Numbered from the stretch's first letter, positions 10,002-19,441 are shown. The stretch is 64,000 bases of DNA from Methylomonas koyamae (GCF_019669905.1 NZ_AP019777.1:62001-126000); one strand, 5' to 3'. Notes: generated by a model not told the origin, from the sequence alone. Made by a program: numbers and translations.

Positions 10002-10696
10002 GGCCAATCGCAACGGCGCGGATAGACTGGCGGCCGTGTTGGCGGCTGGTGCCCAGCCGGTTTCCGCCGACCGGATTGTTCGACCGGGTGGCCGATCCGG
10101 CCGATCTGGACGTGGTGTTCGCAATCGAGGCCTTGACCAACGACCGTCTGCGCGACGAGGCCGGCGAAATTCGGTTGGTGGCGGCGGAGGATAGAATCTC
10201 CGGACCCGGCACCACACCTATCATGGCCGCCTTTACCCATTTGAATCCGGAAGGCAGCCGCTTCTCCGACGGCAGTTTCGGCGTTTATTACGCGGCCAAG
10301 GATATCGATACCGCAATCGCCGAGACCGCTTTCCATCGCGCCCGCTTTTTGGCGGCGACCCGGCAAGCGCCAATCGAGATCGACATGCGTTCCTACGCCT
10401 CGGATCTGGACGCCGAACTGCACGACATTCGCGGGAAACAAACCGAACTGCCGGATATTTACGCCAGCGATACCGGGCATTATGCCGCGGCGCAGGCCTT
10501 GGCCACGCAATTGCGCGCTGACGGTTCGAATGGGATTGCCTATTCCAGCGTACGCAACGCCGGCGGCGAATGCGTCGCGGTGTTCAAACCGCGTTTGTTG
10601 TCTCCGGTCAAACAGGGGGCGCATTATTGTTACGTCTGGGATGGCAACAGGATCAGCGCCGTCTACAAAAAAGAACTCTACCGCCCTGGCGTTTGA
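9998..10696 (+). CDS. RES-domain NAD+-degrading toxin
   Basis: This 232-residue RES-family toxin has relatives that are NAD+ phosphorylases or glycohydrolases depleting cellular NAD+. The core is visible as SRFSDGSFGVYYAAKDIDTAIAET (broken here as SRFSDGSFGV and YYAAKDIDTA, with the conserved Arg, Tyr and Glu) and GIAYSSVRNAGGE near the C-terminus with the conserved Ser. I chose the ATG at 9998, giving a 4-base overlap with the antitoxin stop; upstream GTG 9986 and ATG 9992 are alternatives. The antitoxin-first order is standard. The protein looks intact. Confidence 0.9.
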   Translation: MRPIATARIDWRPCWRLVPSRFPPTGLFDRVADPADLDVVFAIEALTNDRLRDEAGEIRLVAAEDRISGPGTTPIMAAFTHLNPEGSRFSDGSFGVYYAAKDIDTAIAETAFHRARFLAATRQAPIEIDMRSYASDLDAELHDIRGKQTELPDIYASDTGHYAAAQALATQLRADGSNGIAYSSVRNAGGECVAVFKPRLLSPVKQGAHYCYVWDGNRISAVYKKELYRPGV

Positions 10697-10711
10697 CTAG
10701 AGATATCCGAA

Positions 10712-11188
10712 ATGCTCGATCTAACCGTTCCCAACCCAGCCAACGATTTTCATAGCCGGCATATCGGCCTGGTACTGGACAGTTACCGGGAGTTGCTCGG
10801 TATGCCATTACTGGCGCCGTTGCCAGGCCAGTCGCTGGCCGAAGCCGCCTTTAACGCGGAATTCGTGCTGCTGTCGCACACGGCCGATGCCGACCCGCTA
10901 TTCAACTACGGCAACCGCCAAGCCTTGGCATTATTCGAATTCGAGTGGTCGGAATTGGTCGGCCTGCCGTCGCGCTTTTCGGCGGAGCCGGTCAACCGCG
11001 AGGAACGCGAGCGCTTGTTGGCGCAAGTGTCCGGCCGCGGTTATATCGACGACTATTCCGGCGTGCGCATCGCCAAGTCCGGCAAGCGGTTTCTGATCGA
11101 ACACGCGGTGGTTTGGAACGTTTACGACCGATGGCGGCGCTACTACGGCCAGGCCGCTTGTTTTAGCGATTGGCGCTTGCTACCCTGA
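10712..11188 (+). CDS. MEKHLA-domain protein
   Basis: This 158-residue protein consists almost wholly of a MEKHLA domain, a PAS-like fold first described in plant HD-ZIP III factors and found as a standalone protein in bacteria. Recognisable segments are LFNYGNRQALALFEFEW, LPSRFSAEP and DDYSGVRIAKSGKRFLIE. Its ligand and role are unknown. It starts 15 bp after the RES toxin stop, so it may be on the same transcript, but nothing ties it functionally to the toxin pair. The final 19 bases overlap a possible upstream extension of creA, which I reject. Confidence 0.85.
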   Translation: MLDLTVPNPANDFHSRHIGLVLDSYRELLGMPLLAPLPGQSLAEAAFNAEFVLLSHTADADPLFNYGNRQALALFEFEWSELVGLPSRFSAEPVNREERERLLAQVSGRGYIDDYSGVRIAKSGKRFLIEHAVVWNVYDRWRRYYGQAACFSDWRLLP

Positions 11189-11226
11189 AGCGCCTGCCCG
11201 TTTCCTCGAATCCAGCGGAGAATTTT

Positions 11227-11703
11227 ATGTTCGAAAAATTACTGAAATATGGCGGCCGCATCGCTTGCGGCTTGATCGTCGGCGCGGCCGCACCGGCAAT
11301 CGCCGACGAAGTAGGCTGCGTGACCACGGCCTGGAAATTGATCGGCGCCAACCACAAAGTCTGCGTCGATGTGTTCGAAGACCCGAAAATTCCGAACGTG
11401 ATTTGCCATATCAGCCAGGCCAGAACCGGCGGCATCTCCGGCGGCTTGGGGCTGGCGGAAGATCCGTCGCAGTTCTCGCTGGCCTGCCGCCAGATCGGCC
11501 CGATTGCGTTACCGGCCAAATTGCCGGCCGAGGAAACCGTATTTTCGGAAAGCACGTCGTTATTGTTCAAATCCACCAACATTACCCGCTTGTGGGACGC
11601 CAAACACAACACGCTGGTCTATCTGGCGATCAGCCGCAAGGTGATCGAAGGCGCGCCGGCCAACAGCGTGTCGACGGTACCGGTGATGCCTTGGGGGAAA
11701 TAA
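11227..11703 (+). CDS. creA: CreA family exported protein
   Basis: This 158-residue protein has an N-terminal signal peptide (about residues 1-26, cleaved after APAIA) and a CreA domain: DEVGCVTTAWKLIGANHKVCVDVFEDP, then PNVICHISQARTGG. The family is periplasmic and conserved, with unknown function. I chose the ATG at 11227, 7 bp after a CGGAG element; the frame is open upstream to 11170 but that extension lacks a good start. The stop lies 8 bp from the convergent histidine kinase stop. Confidence 0.9.
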   Translation: MFEKLLKYGGRIACGLIVGAAAPAIADEVGCVTTAWKLIGANHKVCVDVFEDPKIPNVICHISQARTGGISGGLGLAEDPSQFSLACRQIGPIALPAKLPAEETVFSESTSLLFKSTNITRLWDAKHNTLVYLAISRKVIEGAPANSVSTVPVMPWGK

Positions 11704-11711
11704 GCCGGCGC

Positions 11712-13652
11712 TCAGGCCGGCGGCTGGGTAGTGGCGGTTCGGCCTGCCGTCGGCGGTGCGATCCATTTCAGCAAGGCCTCGTACAATGTCGCCGGCAGGA
11801 TCGGTTTGCCGATGAAATCGTTCATGCCGGCTTCGGCGCATAATTGCTGGTCGCCGTGCATGACGTTGGCGGTCATCGCAATCACCGGCAGCTTCAAGCA
11901 GGACGGCATTTGCCGGAGCAAACGCGTGGCCTGGTAGCCGTCCATCACCGGCATCTGCACGTCCATCAACACGCAGTCGTAACGGCCGGCTCGCAGCTTT
12001 TGCAGCGCAATTTCGCCGTTTTCGGCCACATCCACCTGAATTTGGGCTTGTTCCAGTAATTCCACCGCGACGATGCGGTTGATTTCGTTGTCTTCGGCTA
12101 GCAGTACCCGGCTGCCGTGCAACGGCCGCAACCGCTCGGGTTCGAAACTGCTGCGGTGGCGGCGCATCTGGAAATTGCGGATCGTGGCCAAGTCGGTGAC
12201 GCCGAGCAGCACGTCGAAGGTAAAGGTGGAGCCGATGTTGGGCCGGCTATCGACCCGGATACTGCCGTGCATCTGTTCGATCAATTGTTTGGAAATGATC
12301 AAACCCAGGCCGGTGCCGCCGTAATTGCGGGTCACGCTGCTGTCGCCCTGGCTGAATGCCTGGAACAGTTTGTGTTGCTGTTCGGCGGTAATGCCGATGC
12401 CGGTATCGCTGATGGCGAACTGCAGGCGCACCGTTACCGCATCGCGCTGCAACTCGGTGACGGCGACCCGGACTTCGCCGCGCTCGGTAAATTTGATCGC
12501 GTTGCCGACCAGATTGATAAAAATCTGCCGCAAGCGCTGCGGATCGCCGATCACGGCATGGTAAGCGTCGGTTTGCTCGGGCCGGATCAGGCGGATGCCT
12601 TTTTTGGCGCTGAGCTGCAGCATGGTCGAGAACACGTGTTCCAGCGTTTCTTCCAATAAAAACGGGATCGTCTCCAACTGCATCTTGCCGGCTTCCATTT
12701 TGGAAAAGTCGAGGATGTCGTCGATCAACGCCATCAGCGAATGTGCCGACGATTCCACCCGCAACAGATATTCGCGCTGCTTAACGTTCAACGGGCTGTT
12801 CAGGCACAGTTCGACCAAGCCGACGATGGCGTTCATCGGCGTGCGGATCTCGTGGCTCATATTGGCCAGGAATTGGCTTTTGGCCTGGTTGGCCGATTCG
12901 GCTTCCAGCTTGGCGGCTTCCAGTTCCCGGGTCCGGGTCTGCACCTGGATTTCCAGCTCGGCTTCGTGGGCTTCGGTCTGGGCCAGCATGTTGTTGAAGG
13001 CCTCGGCCAGATCGCTGATTTCGTCGTTGCCGGCGTAAACCGAGCGCCGGCTGTAATCCTGGTCCCGTTCGATCTGGCGCGCGGTTTCCGCCAGCCGCAG
13101 GATCGGCCGCAAAAACGAGCGTTGCAGGCGCTGCACGTATAAGCCGACCACGCTCAAGGCGATCAGAATAATGCCGGCGTTGAGTAGCGCATTGAACAAC
13201 AAGGTGTGGTAGCTCTGTTTCAGGCTGGCTTCCAGCGTGATATAGCCGACCACCTGCTGGTTCTTGTGCAGAATCGGTTGAGTGATCGAGCGGGTTTTGG
13301 CGATTTGCTCGGGCCACCAGCCGTGCCAGGCCGACGCCGGTTTGCGGTAGCTGACCAGGGTTTTGCCGGCGGTGTTCTGAATTTGGCCGGAAATGATGTC
13401 CGGATCGTGGGCCAGCGCGTCCAGAATTTCCTGTGCCGTCTGGGCATCGTCGAACAGCAGCGCGAAACTGCTGTTTTGGCCGATCATGCTGGCGGTAAGC
13501 TGCAATTTGTAGCCGATGGCCTGTTGTAACGCGCCGTATTCGCGCACCGTCAGCGACGCCGTGGCCACCATCAAACTTAGCATTACCATCAGGCGCAGGA
13601 TATTGCCGAGTTTGCGGCTGATGGAGATACGCGGTTGAGTCGAGGCGGTCAT
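11712..13652 (-). CDS. CHASE8-HAMP hybrid sensor histidine kinase/response regulator
   Basis: This 646-residue inner-membrane protein has TM1 at about 20-36, a periplasmic CHASE8-like domain (37-150), TM2 at about 153-173, HAMP (175-230), a dimerisation/phosphoacceptor helix with [16 protein letters not shown] (His267), a HATPase domain with [19 protein letters not shown] and GGTGLGL, and a receiver domain with [10 protein letters not shown] and [12 protein letters not shown] (Asp564). No HPt or output domain is present, so phosphate must pass to a partner elsewhere. CHASE8 is the periplasmic domain of the cyclase YfiN/TpbB. The ATGA overlap with the upstream yfiR-like gene suggests that YfiR controls this kinase. 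Confidence 0.93.
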   Translation of the reverse strand: MTASTQPRISISRKLGNILRLMVMLSLMVATASLTVREYGALQQAIGYKLQLTASMIGQNSSFALLFDDAQTAQEILDALAHDPDIISGQIQNTAGKTLVSYRKPASAWHGWWPEQIAKTRSITQPILHKNQQVVGYITLEASLKQSYHTLLFNALLNAGIILIALSVVGLYVQRLQRSFLRPILRLAETARQIERDQDYSRRSVYAGNDEISDLAEAFNNMLAQTEAHEAELEIQVQTRTRELEAAKLEAESANQAKSQFLANMSHEIRTPMNAIVGLVELCLNSPLNVKQREYLLRVESSAHSLMALIDDILDFSKMEAGKMQLETIPFLLEETLEHVFSTMLQLSAKKGIRLIRPEQTDAYHAVIGDPQRLRQIFINLVGNAIKFTERGEVRVAVTELQRDAVTVRLQFAISDTGIGITAEQQHKLFQAFSQGDSSVTRNYGGTGLGLIISKQLIEQMHGSIRVDSRPNIGSTFTFDVLLGVTDLATIRNFQMRRHRSSFEPERLRPLHGSRVLLAEDNEINRIVAVELLEQAQIQVDVAENGEIALQKLRAGRYDCVLMDVQMPVMDGYQATRLLRQMPSCLKLPVIAMTANVMHGDQQLCAEAGMNDFIGKPILPATLYEALLKWIAPPTAGRTATTQPPA

Positions 13653-14164
13653 TCTATTAGTTCGGCCATCCGAAGCAATTTGGAACTCAATGTTAAATGG
13701 GCGGATTTTACCGGCGCTAAATTTACCACCAATTTCAACTTATTATCGCGCAAGCTGAATTGCACCATGCCGCCGGCGGCGGCGAAGCCGTCGCTATCGC
13801 CGACCAGCAACACGTGTCCGGCCCGCGCTTGCTCGGCGACGTCCGTGGTCAATAAGCCGTTTTCGGCCAGGAACAAAATGCTGCAGCCGCCGATGCCGGC
13901 GTTGGCTTCGACAGCGACGTGCACCGGCGCGCCGTCTATGGTTTGCCCTTCCAAAACCGGTAGAAATTTGCGCAGCGGGCTGGCGCCGCGCAAACAGATG
14001 ACGATGGGCCGCGGCTCCGGCCAGCGCGTCAATTCGGCGAAGTGGAACAGATAGGCGGTTTTCAGTTGAAATTCCCGGTCGCCGGCCGCGGATTCCGCCG
14101 CTGCGGCGGCCGCAGCGCTTAGCCAAACGCAGAGGCTGAGTAGCGTATATAGAAAAACGCGCAT
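13649..14164 (-). CDS. YfiR-family (DUF4154) periplasmic protein
   Basis: This 171-residue protein has a signal peptide ([20 protein letters not shown], then an Ala run) and a DUF4154 domain: [20 protein letters not shown], then [24 protein letters not shown] and [20 protein letters not shown]. In Pseudomonas YfiR is a periplasmic repressor of the CHASE8 cyclase YfiN. I chose the ATG at 14164 because the signal peptide begins there; a longer open frame to 14566 is a shadow of the TonB receptor gene. It lies 14 bp after the receptor stop and overlaps the kinase start by 4 bases. Confidence 0.88.
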   Translation of the reverse strand: MRVFLYTLLSLCVWLSAAAAAAAESAAGDREFQLKTAYLFHFAELTRWPEPRPIVICLRGASPLRKFLPVLEGQTIDGAPVHVAVEANAGIGGCSILFLAENGLLTTDVAEQARAGHVLLVGDSDGFAAAGGMVQFSLRDNKLKLVVNLAPVKSAHLTLSSKLLRMAELIE

Positions 14165-14178
14165 CGTGTCGCTCAAGC

Positions 14179-16218
14179 CTAAAAGCGCCAGGATATTTGC
14201 GCCAGATAGCCGCGTTGCACCTGGCTGGAAACCGGGATGTACAACGCGTCGTTGAATTCCGGACGCTGGCCGTCCAGCAGATTTTGCCCGACCAGCGACA
14301 GCTCCAGGTTCTTGGCCGGGTGCCAGCCCAGCCGCAGGTCCAGCGAAACGTAATCCGGAATCCGGGTTTGGTTGACGGTGATGCGGTCCACGTAACGCAG
14401 CCAGGCGTCCAGTTCGATATCGTCGGTTAAATCCAGCATCGAACGCAGCGACAAGCTGTGCTGCGGATTGACCGATTCCTCGGCCAACGGGTCCAGAAAC
14501 CAGGGTTGCCGGTTGTCGGCTTCGTTGTCGAAGCGGATGCCGGTATAGGAAGCTTGCAGGCGCCAATCGTGGCTGACCCGGTAGTTGGCGGCCAGCTCCA
14601 GGCCGTAACTTTTCACGTGCCGGTAATTGCCGACGCTGAGGTCGAGAATCGGCAATGGAAAGCCCGGCGCCTGGGCATTGCCGGTAAAGCCGGCGACCTT
14701 GACGCCCTGGATCCGGTCGTAAACGTTGTAGAACAGGGTGCTGTCCAAGTCGAGCCGGTTGCTAATCTGCCAGCGCCAGCCCAGCTCGTAGGCCACCACG
14801 TTTTCGGTGCGCATGTCCTGGTTGGCGTCGGCCAGAAAAAACAACGATTGTTGGCCCGGAACCGGCAGAAACAGCCGGATGCTCTGCTGGGCGCGGTTGG
14901 GCAGCGCCACCGCCCGCGATACCCCGGCCCACAGCCGGTGGCGTTTGTGCGGGGTCCAGATTAGCCGGGCGTTGGGTTCGGTTTCCCAGCCGGTGTAAGT
15001 GAAGTGTTCGACGCGGTTGCCCAAGGTTAATTGCAGATTGTCCAGCAACTCGATGTTGTCCTGGGCGAACAGGCCGATGTTGTGTTGGGTAAACCGGTCC
15101 GGCTCGAAGCCCAGCGTCAGCGAGTTGTCGAAACGGTCGTCGATAATCTGGTAATTCAAGCCCCACATTAAACGGTGGTTGCCGAATAACGGCTGGCTGT
15201 GCTGGATGTCCAGATTGTAATGCGAGCGGCTCATGCGGTTGGTGGCCATCTGCCAGTCGGTCTGGGTGAAGGCCATGTTGACCCGCAATTCCCGCTCGCC
15301 GTCGAATTGGTGGGTCCAGTTGCCTTGCAGGCTGCCGGATACGCCGTCCTTGCCGAAGTCGTCCTGGCGCCAGTACGGCGGCGTGGCCGACGACACGCCG
15401 GTCAAAAAACCCTGCAGCCGGTAACGGGTGACGGTGGCTTCCAGCATTAACTGGTCGCGTTCGCTCAGTTGGCTGTCCAGGCGGAAGTTGGCGGACTCGG
15501 CATCGCCGGTATCGTGGGTGTTGTGCACGCCGGCCATATCGACGCTGGCGTCGCGCACCACGGCATTGACCGAACCGCGCAAGTAAGTCGACTCGGACAG
15601 CTTTTGCCCGTAACGGACGCCGCCGAAGCCGCGTTCCTCGGTGCCGCCGCCGGCCGTGAGCAGGCCGCCCTCGGTGTCGGCCGCCGAACGGGTGACGATG
15701 TTGATCGCGCCGTTCACCGCATTCGCGCCCCACAAACTGCCGCTGGGGCCGCGCAGCACTTCGATCCGCTCGATGTTTTGCAGCAGCGGAATGTGCTGGC
15801 CCCAATACACGCCGCTGATCAGCGGGTCGTAAATGCTGCGGCCGTCAACCATGACCTGCAGTTTGTTGGCGTAGAGGTCGTTGAAGCCGCGGGCGCTGAC
15901 GCCCCAGTTCCAACTATTGACCCTGGCTACGGCCATGCCCGGCGCCATGCGCAACAATTCCGGCAGGCTGGTGGCGCCGGAACGGCGGATATCCTCGGCA
16001 CTGATCACAAACGCCGCGGCCGGCGTGTCTTTGACGGTTTGCGCCTGGCGGGCCAGACCGGATACCTTCAGCTCGGTCAATTCGTCCCAACTCAAGGACA
16101 ACAACTCGCTGGTGCTGTCCAGCGCATCGGCGTCATCGTCGGCGGCCATCGCCGGGGACGCCGATACCAGTGTCAGGCACAGGCCGGCGAGTTGGCGAAT
16201 CAGGCGAGTTGAGGCCAT
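14179..16218 (-). CDS. TonB-dependent outer-membrane receptor
   Basis: This 679-residue protein has a signal peptide ending SASPAMA, a TonB-box-like segment followed by a plug domain (DTPAAAFVISAEDIRRSG, then LPELLRMAPGM, VEVLRGPSG-type text as IEVLRGPSGSLWGANAVNG and INIVTR), and a beta-barrel ending in Phe (QISWRF). There is no N-terminal STN domain, so it is not a Fec-type transducer. It is the first gene of the minus-strand operon with the yfiR-like gene and the CHASE8 kinase. I chose the ATG at 16218; an upstream TTG at 16236 is possible. The ligand is unknown. Confidence 0.92.
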   Translation of the reverse strand: MASTRLIRQLAGLCLTLVSASPAMAADDDADALDSTSELLSLSWDELTELKVSGLARQAQTVKDTPAAAFVISAEDIRRSGATSLPELLRMAPGMAVARVNSWNWGVSARGFNDLYANKLQVMVDGRSIYDPLISGVYWGQHIPLLQNIERIEVLRGPSGSLWGANAVNGAINIVTRSAADTEGGLLTAGGGTEERGFGGVRYGQKLSESTYLRGSVNAVVRDASVDMAGVHNTHDTGDAESANFRLDSQLSERDQLMLEATVTRYRLQGFLTGVSSATPPYWRQDDFGKDGVSGSLQGNWTHQFDGERELRVNMAFTQTDWQMATNRMSRSHYNLDIQHSQPLFGNHRLMWGLNYQIIDDRFDNSLTLGFEPDRFTQHNIGLFAQDNIELLDNLQLTLGNRVEHFTYTGWETEPNARLIWTPHKRHRLWAGVSRAVALPNRAQQSIRLFLPVPGQQSLFFLADANQDMRTENVVAYELGWRWQISNRLDLDSTLFYNVYDRIQGVKVAGFTGNAQAPGFPLPILDLSVGNYRHVKSYGLELAANYRVSHDWRLQASYTGIRFDNEADNRQPWFLDPLAEESVNPQHSLSLRSMLDLTDDIELDAWLRYVDRITVNQTRIPDYVSLDLRLGWHPAKNLELSLVGQNLLDGQRPEFNDALYIPVSSQVQRGYLAQISWRF

Positions 16219-16311
16219 GGTCTGGGATGAAGGCAAAAGTTGTCTTGCATTATAAGTGAGTCGCCGCCGCAGGCAACGCGACTATGGTATGAACTGCGCC
16301 GGACTATCCGC

Positions 16312-17160
16312 TCAAAACAGCGCCGAAATGGCCGCGCATTCGTCGGCATCAAGGGCAAATTCGAAGATCGCCAAATCCTCGCGCATATGTTGCTCGGAGC
16401 TGGTGCCGGTCAGCGGTACGACGCCGTGCTGGTGCAGATAGCGGAAAAATATTTGCGCCGGCGTCCGGCCGTGCGCGCCGGCGGCTGCGGTTACCGCCGG
16501 GTGCGCCAGCACGCGCGGGTTGGCGGTTAAGGTCCAGAAACTTTGGTAGACGATCTGCCGCTGCCGGCAGAAAGCGCGAATCGGTTTGTCGTAGCCGGTG
16601 TCGGCATAAAACCGGTTTTGAATCACGGCCGGTTTGACCGTGGCGGTTTGGTACAAATATTCGAACAACGCAAAATCGTAACAATTGCTGATACCCAACT
16701 GCCGCACCTGGCCGGCCGCGGCCAAGCTTTCCATGGCTTGCCAGACTTCCAGCAACTGCCCGCGGTCGGCCAGCGGCGAATGCAGCACCAGACCGTCCAG
16801 ATAATCGGTTTGCAAATTGCTTAGCGAAACCGCGAACGACTGCGCGACCTGCTCCGCCAGCCCGGCGCGCGGGTCGTAAGGAATCCGTTGCGGATCGTGG
16901 CCGTTCAGCGGCGTGAATTTGGTCTGCAGGTAAAGCTCTGCGCGGGCAACGCCCGAATTGGCGCAAGCGGCGGCAATGCCGCGGCCGACGCCGGCTTCGT
17001 CGTAATGCTTGGGTTGGCAGGCCGTGTCGATGCCGCGAAACCCGGCGGCGACAGCTTGCTCGACTAGCGCGGCGGTACGTTCCTGTTTCCAGGCCGTGCC
17101 GTACAGGATGCCCGGCATGCGCACGCCGGCGGCGGAAACAACAAAAGCGTGGTCTGGCAT
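16312..17160 (-). CDS. Aldo/keto reductase
   Basis: This 282-residue (alpha/beta)8-barrel NADPH-dependent oxidoreductase keeps the AKR tetrad regions: GFRGIDTACQPKHYDEAGVG (Asp and Tyr), LQTKFTP (Lys) and LVLHSPL (His). GISNCYDF and the C-terminal LTGTSSEQHMREDLAIF match the cofactor-binding segment. The normal GFRxxDTA-x-YxNE pattern is altered (QPKHYDE), so activity is likely but substrate is not predictable. It stands alone, with 93 bp between its stop and the start of the TonB receptor gene. Confidence 0.88.
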   Translation of the reverse strand: MPDHAFVVSAAGVRMPGILYGTAWKQERTAALVEQAVAAGFRGIDTACQPKHYDEAGVGRGIAAACANSGVARAELYLQTKFTPLNGHDPQRIPYDPRAGLAEQVAQSFAVSLSNLQTDYLDGLVLHSPLADRGQLLEVWQAMESLAAAGQVRQLGISNCYDFALFEYLYQTATVKPAVIQNRFYADTGYDKPIRAFCRQRQIVYQSFWTLTANPRVLAHPAVTAAAGAHGRTPAQIFFRYLHQHGVVPLTGTSSEQHMREDLAIFEFALDADECAAISALF

Positions 17161-17700
17161 GAGCGGCTCCCGAAAAAAGCTCGATCTTCGGCGATTGCCG
17201 CGGGGCCGTCAATTCTTGGCTTATTCGACGTCAAATCAGCCACCCTTTCCGTTTAAAAAACGCTACCAATTGCAATTCAAACCGGGCTGTCGATTCGGAT
17301 ATGATTACATCAGGGTTGAATGACAGTTTTTGGAAGCGATGAAATGGCGCAAACGACCCCAAGCTACCAATTAAGATAAATTTGAAACGACAAAAGAGAT
17401 AAATAAGCCGCCATTCAAAATGTCAGGTGCGATTGGCTTGCATAATCGCATATTACGAAATCAACACTCCTCCGATTACGCTATTGCTAATCGGTTCGGG
17501 GCTTGGTTCAAGGCGGATTCATTGATGGATTTTGCTTGAGAAATAGGATAGGGTAAATTTATCTATATATTTGAAATTCAAATTAATTTATCAGTTTTTA
17601 ATTTTTTAGCCAACCGGATGACGCAATGTTTTGCGTCATTTGGGAGTGCTAATTTTAGTTATGTTTCATCCCATCAGCCTTGCGCATTCTTGACGAAAAG
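17161..17700 (+). other. Intergenic stretch, AT-rich right half, no gene seen
   Basis: No open frame with protein-like composition is visible. The right half (about 17520-17660) is AT-rich. A perfect 9-bp inverted repeat, ATGACGCAA (17618-17626) and TTGCGTCAT (17631-17639) with a 4-base loop, lies 62 bp before the next start codon. It has no T-run, so it is more likely an operator or a structured leader than a terminator. Confidence 0.5.
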
Positions 17701-18135
17701 ATGATCGACGATTTCTTGTCCAATCCCAATGGTGTTTTTGGCGCCATCTTGCTTGCCTGTTTTGGTGCATGGCTCACCTATCGGACCGTTCATCGTGGGC
17801 GGCGTGCGGCCGCTTGTTCAGCCTTTCGGGCTGCTGTGTTGGCCGAGCTCGGTCCCATCTATCCAAATGCGTCGTCATGGCCTGCGAACATCGATTCCTT
17901 TCTTCGTTCCCGCTTCCCTGCGCTCCAAACCGCTGTTGAGACGTTTCGTCCGTTTGTTCCATGGTGGAAGCGCTGGCTCTTCGAGCGAGCCTGGTTTCGC
18001 TACCGCTGTGCCACGGGTCGAAAAATTGATGTTCAGTGCTATCACCACTACGTACCCATTGGTGATAACCCGAACTACAAAGCCAATTTTCAAGGAAATG
18101 TTTCGGCTCTTCTTTCATTTGCCGATGAAACATAA
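17701..18135 (+). CDS. Hypothetical single-span membrane protein
   Basis: This 144-residue protein has one predicted N-terminal membrane span (FGAILLACFGAWLTYRTV) followed by a basic segment (HRGRRAAACSAF) and a soluble part with Trp- and Phe-rich stretches (FVPWWKRWLF). Proteins of this type recur as hypotheticals in diverse gammaproteobacteria. I know of no function. The ATG at 17701 is used; the frame continues 7 codons further to a TTG. It lies in an accessory stretch with a pseudogene and REP repeats downstream. Confidence 0.6.
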   Translation: MIDDFLSNPNGVFGAILLACFGAWLTYRTVHRGRRAAACSAFRAAVLAELGPIYPNASSWPANIDSFLRSRFPALQTAVETFRPFVPWWKRWLFERAWFRYRCATGRKIDVQCYHHYVPIGDNPNYKANFQGNVSALLSFADET

Positions 18136-18200
18136 CCCCGCGATCAATCGGACCAGCGTTAATAGCCGCGCAGACCGGTTAACTCCACGTTGTCCCTCAC

Positions 18201-18743
18201 ATGAATGACTTGATTCGGCTCGGAAAGCTCGAGGCTGCACGGCGGCAACTGGCGGTGGCGATCCGACTCATTTTTGAGAGCGGAGATCCAGTCGCAGCGC
18301 ATACACTCGTCGGGGCCGCCTCGAATATCCTTACCGATCTTGTGGAGCAGCAGGTGTCCCACAAGTCCTGGGACAAGTTCGCGCAAGACGCCAACAACCC
18401 TGCGCCGAAGACGTACTTCAACATCATGCGCTAAGCACAGAACTTCCTGAAGCACGCCAAGGACGATGCGGATAAGACCTTGGAGCTAAACCCAATAGAT
18501 ACTGAGTCGTTGGCGTTCTTCGCCCTCATGAATCTCGGCGAGATACTAAGCCATAGAAATCTCGGGCAGCTCTCAATGGAGGAATCGGTGTTCCAGCTCT
18601 GGTACATCGCCTGCCACGCGCCAGAATTGGAAGGCGCAGATGATCCGTTCAAGAGTGCCTTGGAGGCGTTTGGAGATCTTCGCGGTCGTGCTCGTGCCGA
18701 ACGGTTGTCTGCTGGTAAACGCGCGCTCGCGGAGAATGCTTGA
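18201..18743 (+). pseudogene. Hypothetical gene interrupted by one in-frame TAA
   Basis: Codons 1-77 (18201-18431) read MNDLIRLGKLEAARRQLAVA and end in PKTYFNIMR; a TAA follows at 18432-18434. The same frame then continues without other stops to 18743 with convincing protein text (AQNFLKHAKDDADKTLELNP, then SLAFFALMNLGEI). The whole would be about 180 residues. A single base change from AAA (Lys) to TAA explains the break. It is helical and has no function I can name. It could instead be a sequencing error. Confidence 0.7.
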
Positions 18744-18925
18744 GCCCGGTACGCACCGCGTACCTTCTGGCTTTTGCTACCATGAAGACTTTAATGGTAC
18801 GCGATGCGTACCCTACATCTGATGTGCAATTAGCATTCGATCAAGCGCTACAGGCTCCGAACCGTACATACAGAAAGGAAGCCCAACAGTCCGCTTTTGG
18901 CCGGACGGCGCCACTCGGGGGAGGG
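18744..18925 (+). repeat. REP-type palindromic repeat, copy 1
   Basis: Two palindromic arms, GGTACGCACCGCGTACC (18748-18764) and GGTACGCGATGCGTACC (18796-18812), are inverted copies of each other with one mismatch. Each is also a short hairpin by itself. A further tail (about 18817-18905, including CAATTAGC and AAGCCCAACAG) is shared with copy 2. The repeat begins directly after the stop of the preceding pseudogene. It is typical of dispersed REP/BIME elements. Confidence 0.75.
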
Positions 18926-19101
18926 ACTGGAACCATGTAGCGATTTCGTCGAAACGTTCAATTCCCCGCCGATTACCAGCAAGTAGCCTCGATGGAATCG
19001 AGGATTCGAAGGCCAGCACCCTTAAAATTTGCCGAGACTAGTCTGATGATGGATTGGGCGACACCCTCGATTCCGCTAACGCTGCATCGAGGCTACGCAA
19101 G

Positions 19102-19280
19102 CCCGGTAGGGTACGCACCGCGTACCTTCTGACTTTTGCTCTCCATGATGGCTCGAATGGTACGCGGTGCGTACCCTACATCTATTATGCAATTAGCTTT
19201 TGATCGAGGGTTATAGGTTCCAAACCAGGCATACAGAAAGCAAGCCCAACAGGCAGCTTTTGGCCGCTCGCCGCCACTGG
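19102..19280 (+). repeat. REP-type palindromic repeat, copy 2
   Basis: The arms at 19106-19126 and 19159-19179 form a perfect 21-bp inverted repeat containing GGTACGC and GCGTACC. The unit and its downstream tail align with copy 1 about 357 bp to the left, giving an imperfect direct repeat of roughly 175 bp. Between the copies (18926-19101) I see no gene. Confidence 0.75.
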
Positions 19281-19441
19281 CGATTTTTAATCGGAATCCC
19301 CAATTTCCCGCCGATTACCGGCGCCACCCCGGCGAAGCTGCACGAAAACTGTGCGCCAGCCAGCGCGGTGCTGCTCCCGGTTTTTACATTTTCCCTTACG
19401 CCAAGTATGCTTTCCGCCGGAACGGTTATGGAGCACGCACA

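Noticed and set aside
11170..11226. Longer CreA start at 11170
   Set aside because: It would overlap the MEKHLA gene and place 19 residues before a normal signal peptide.
18137..18200. Possible third attC site after the 17701-18135 gene
   Set aside because: It has a CATAACC start but no matching R' and the arms do not pair well, so it is not called.
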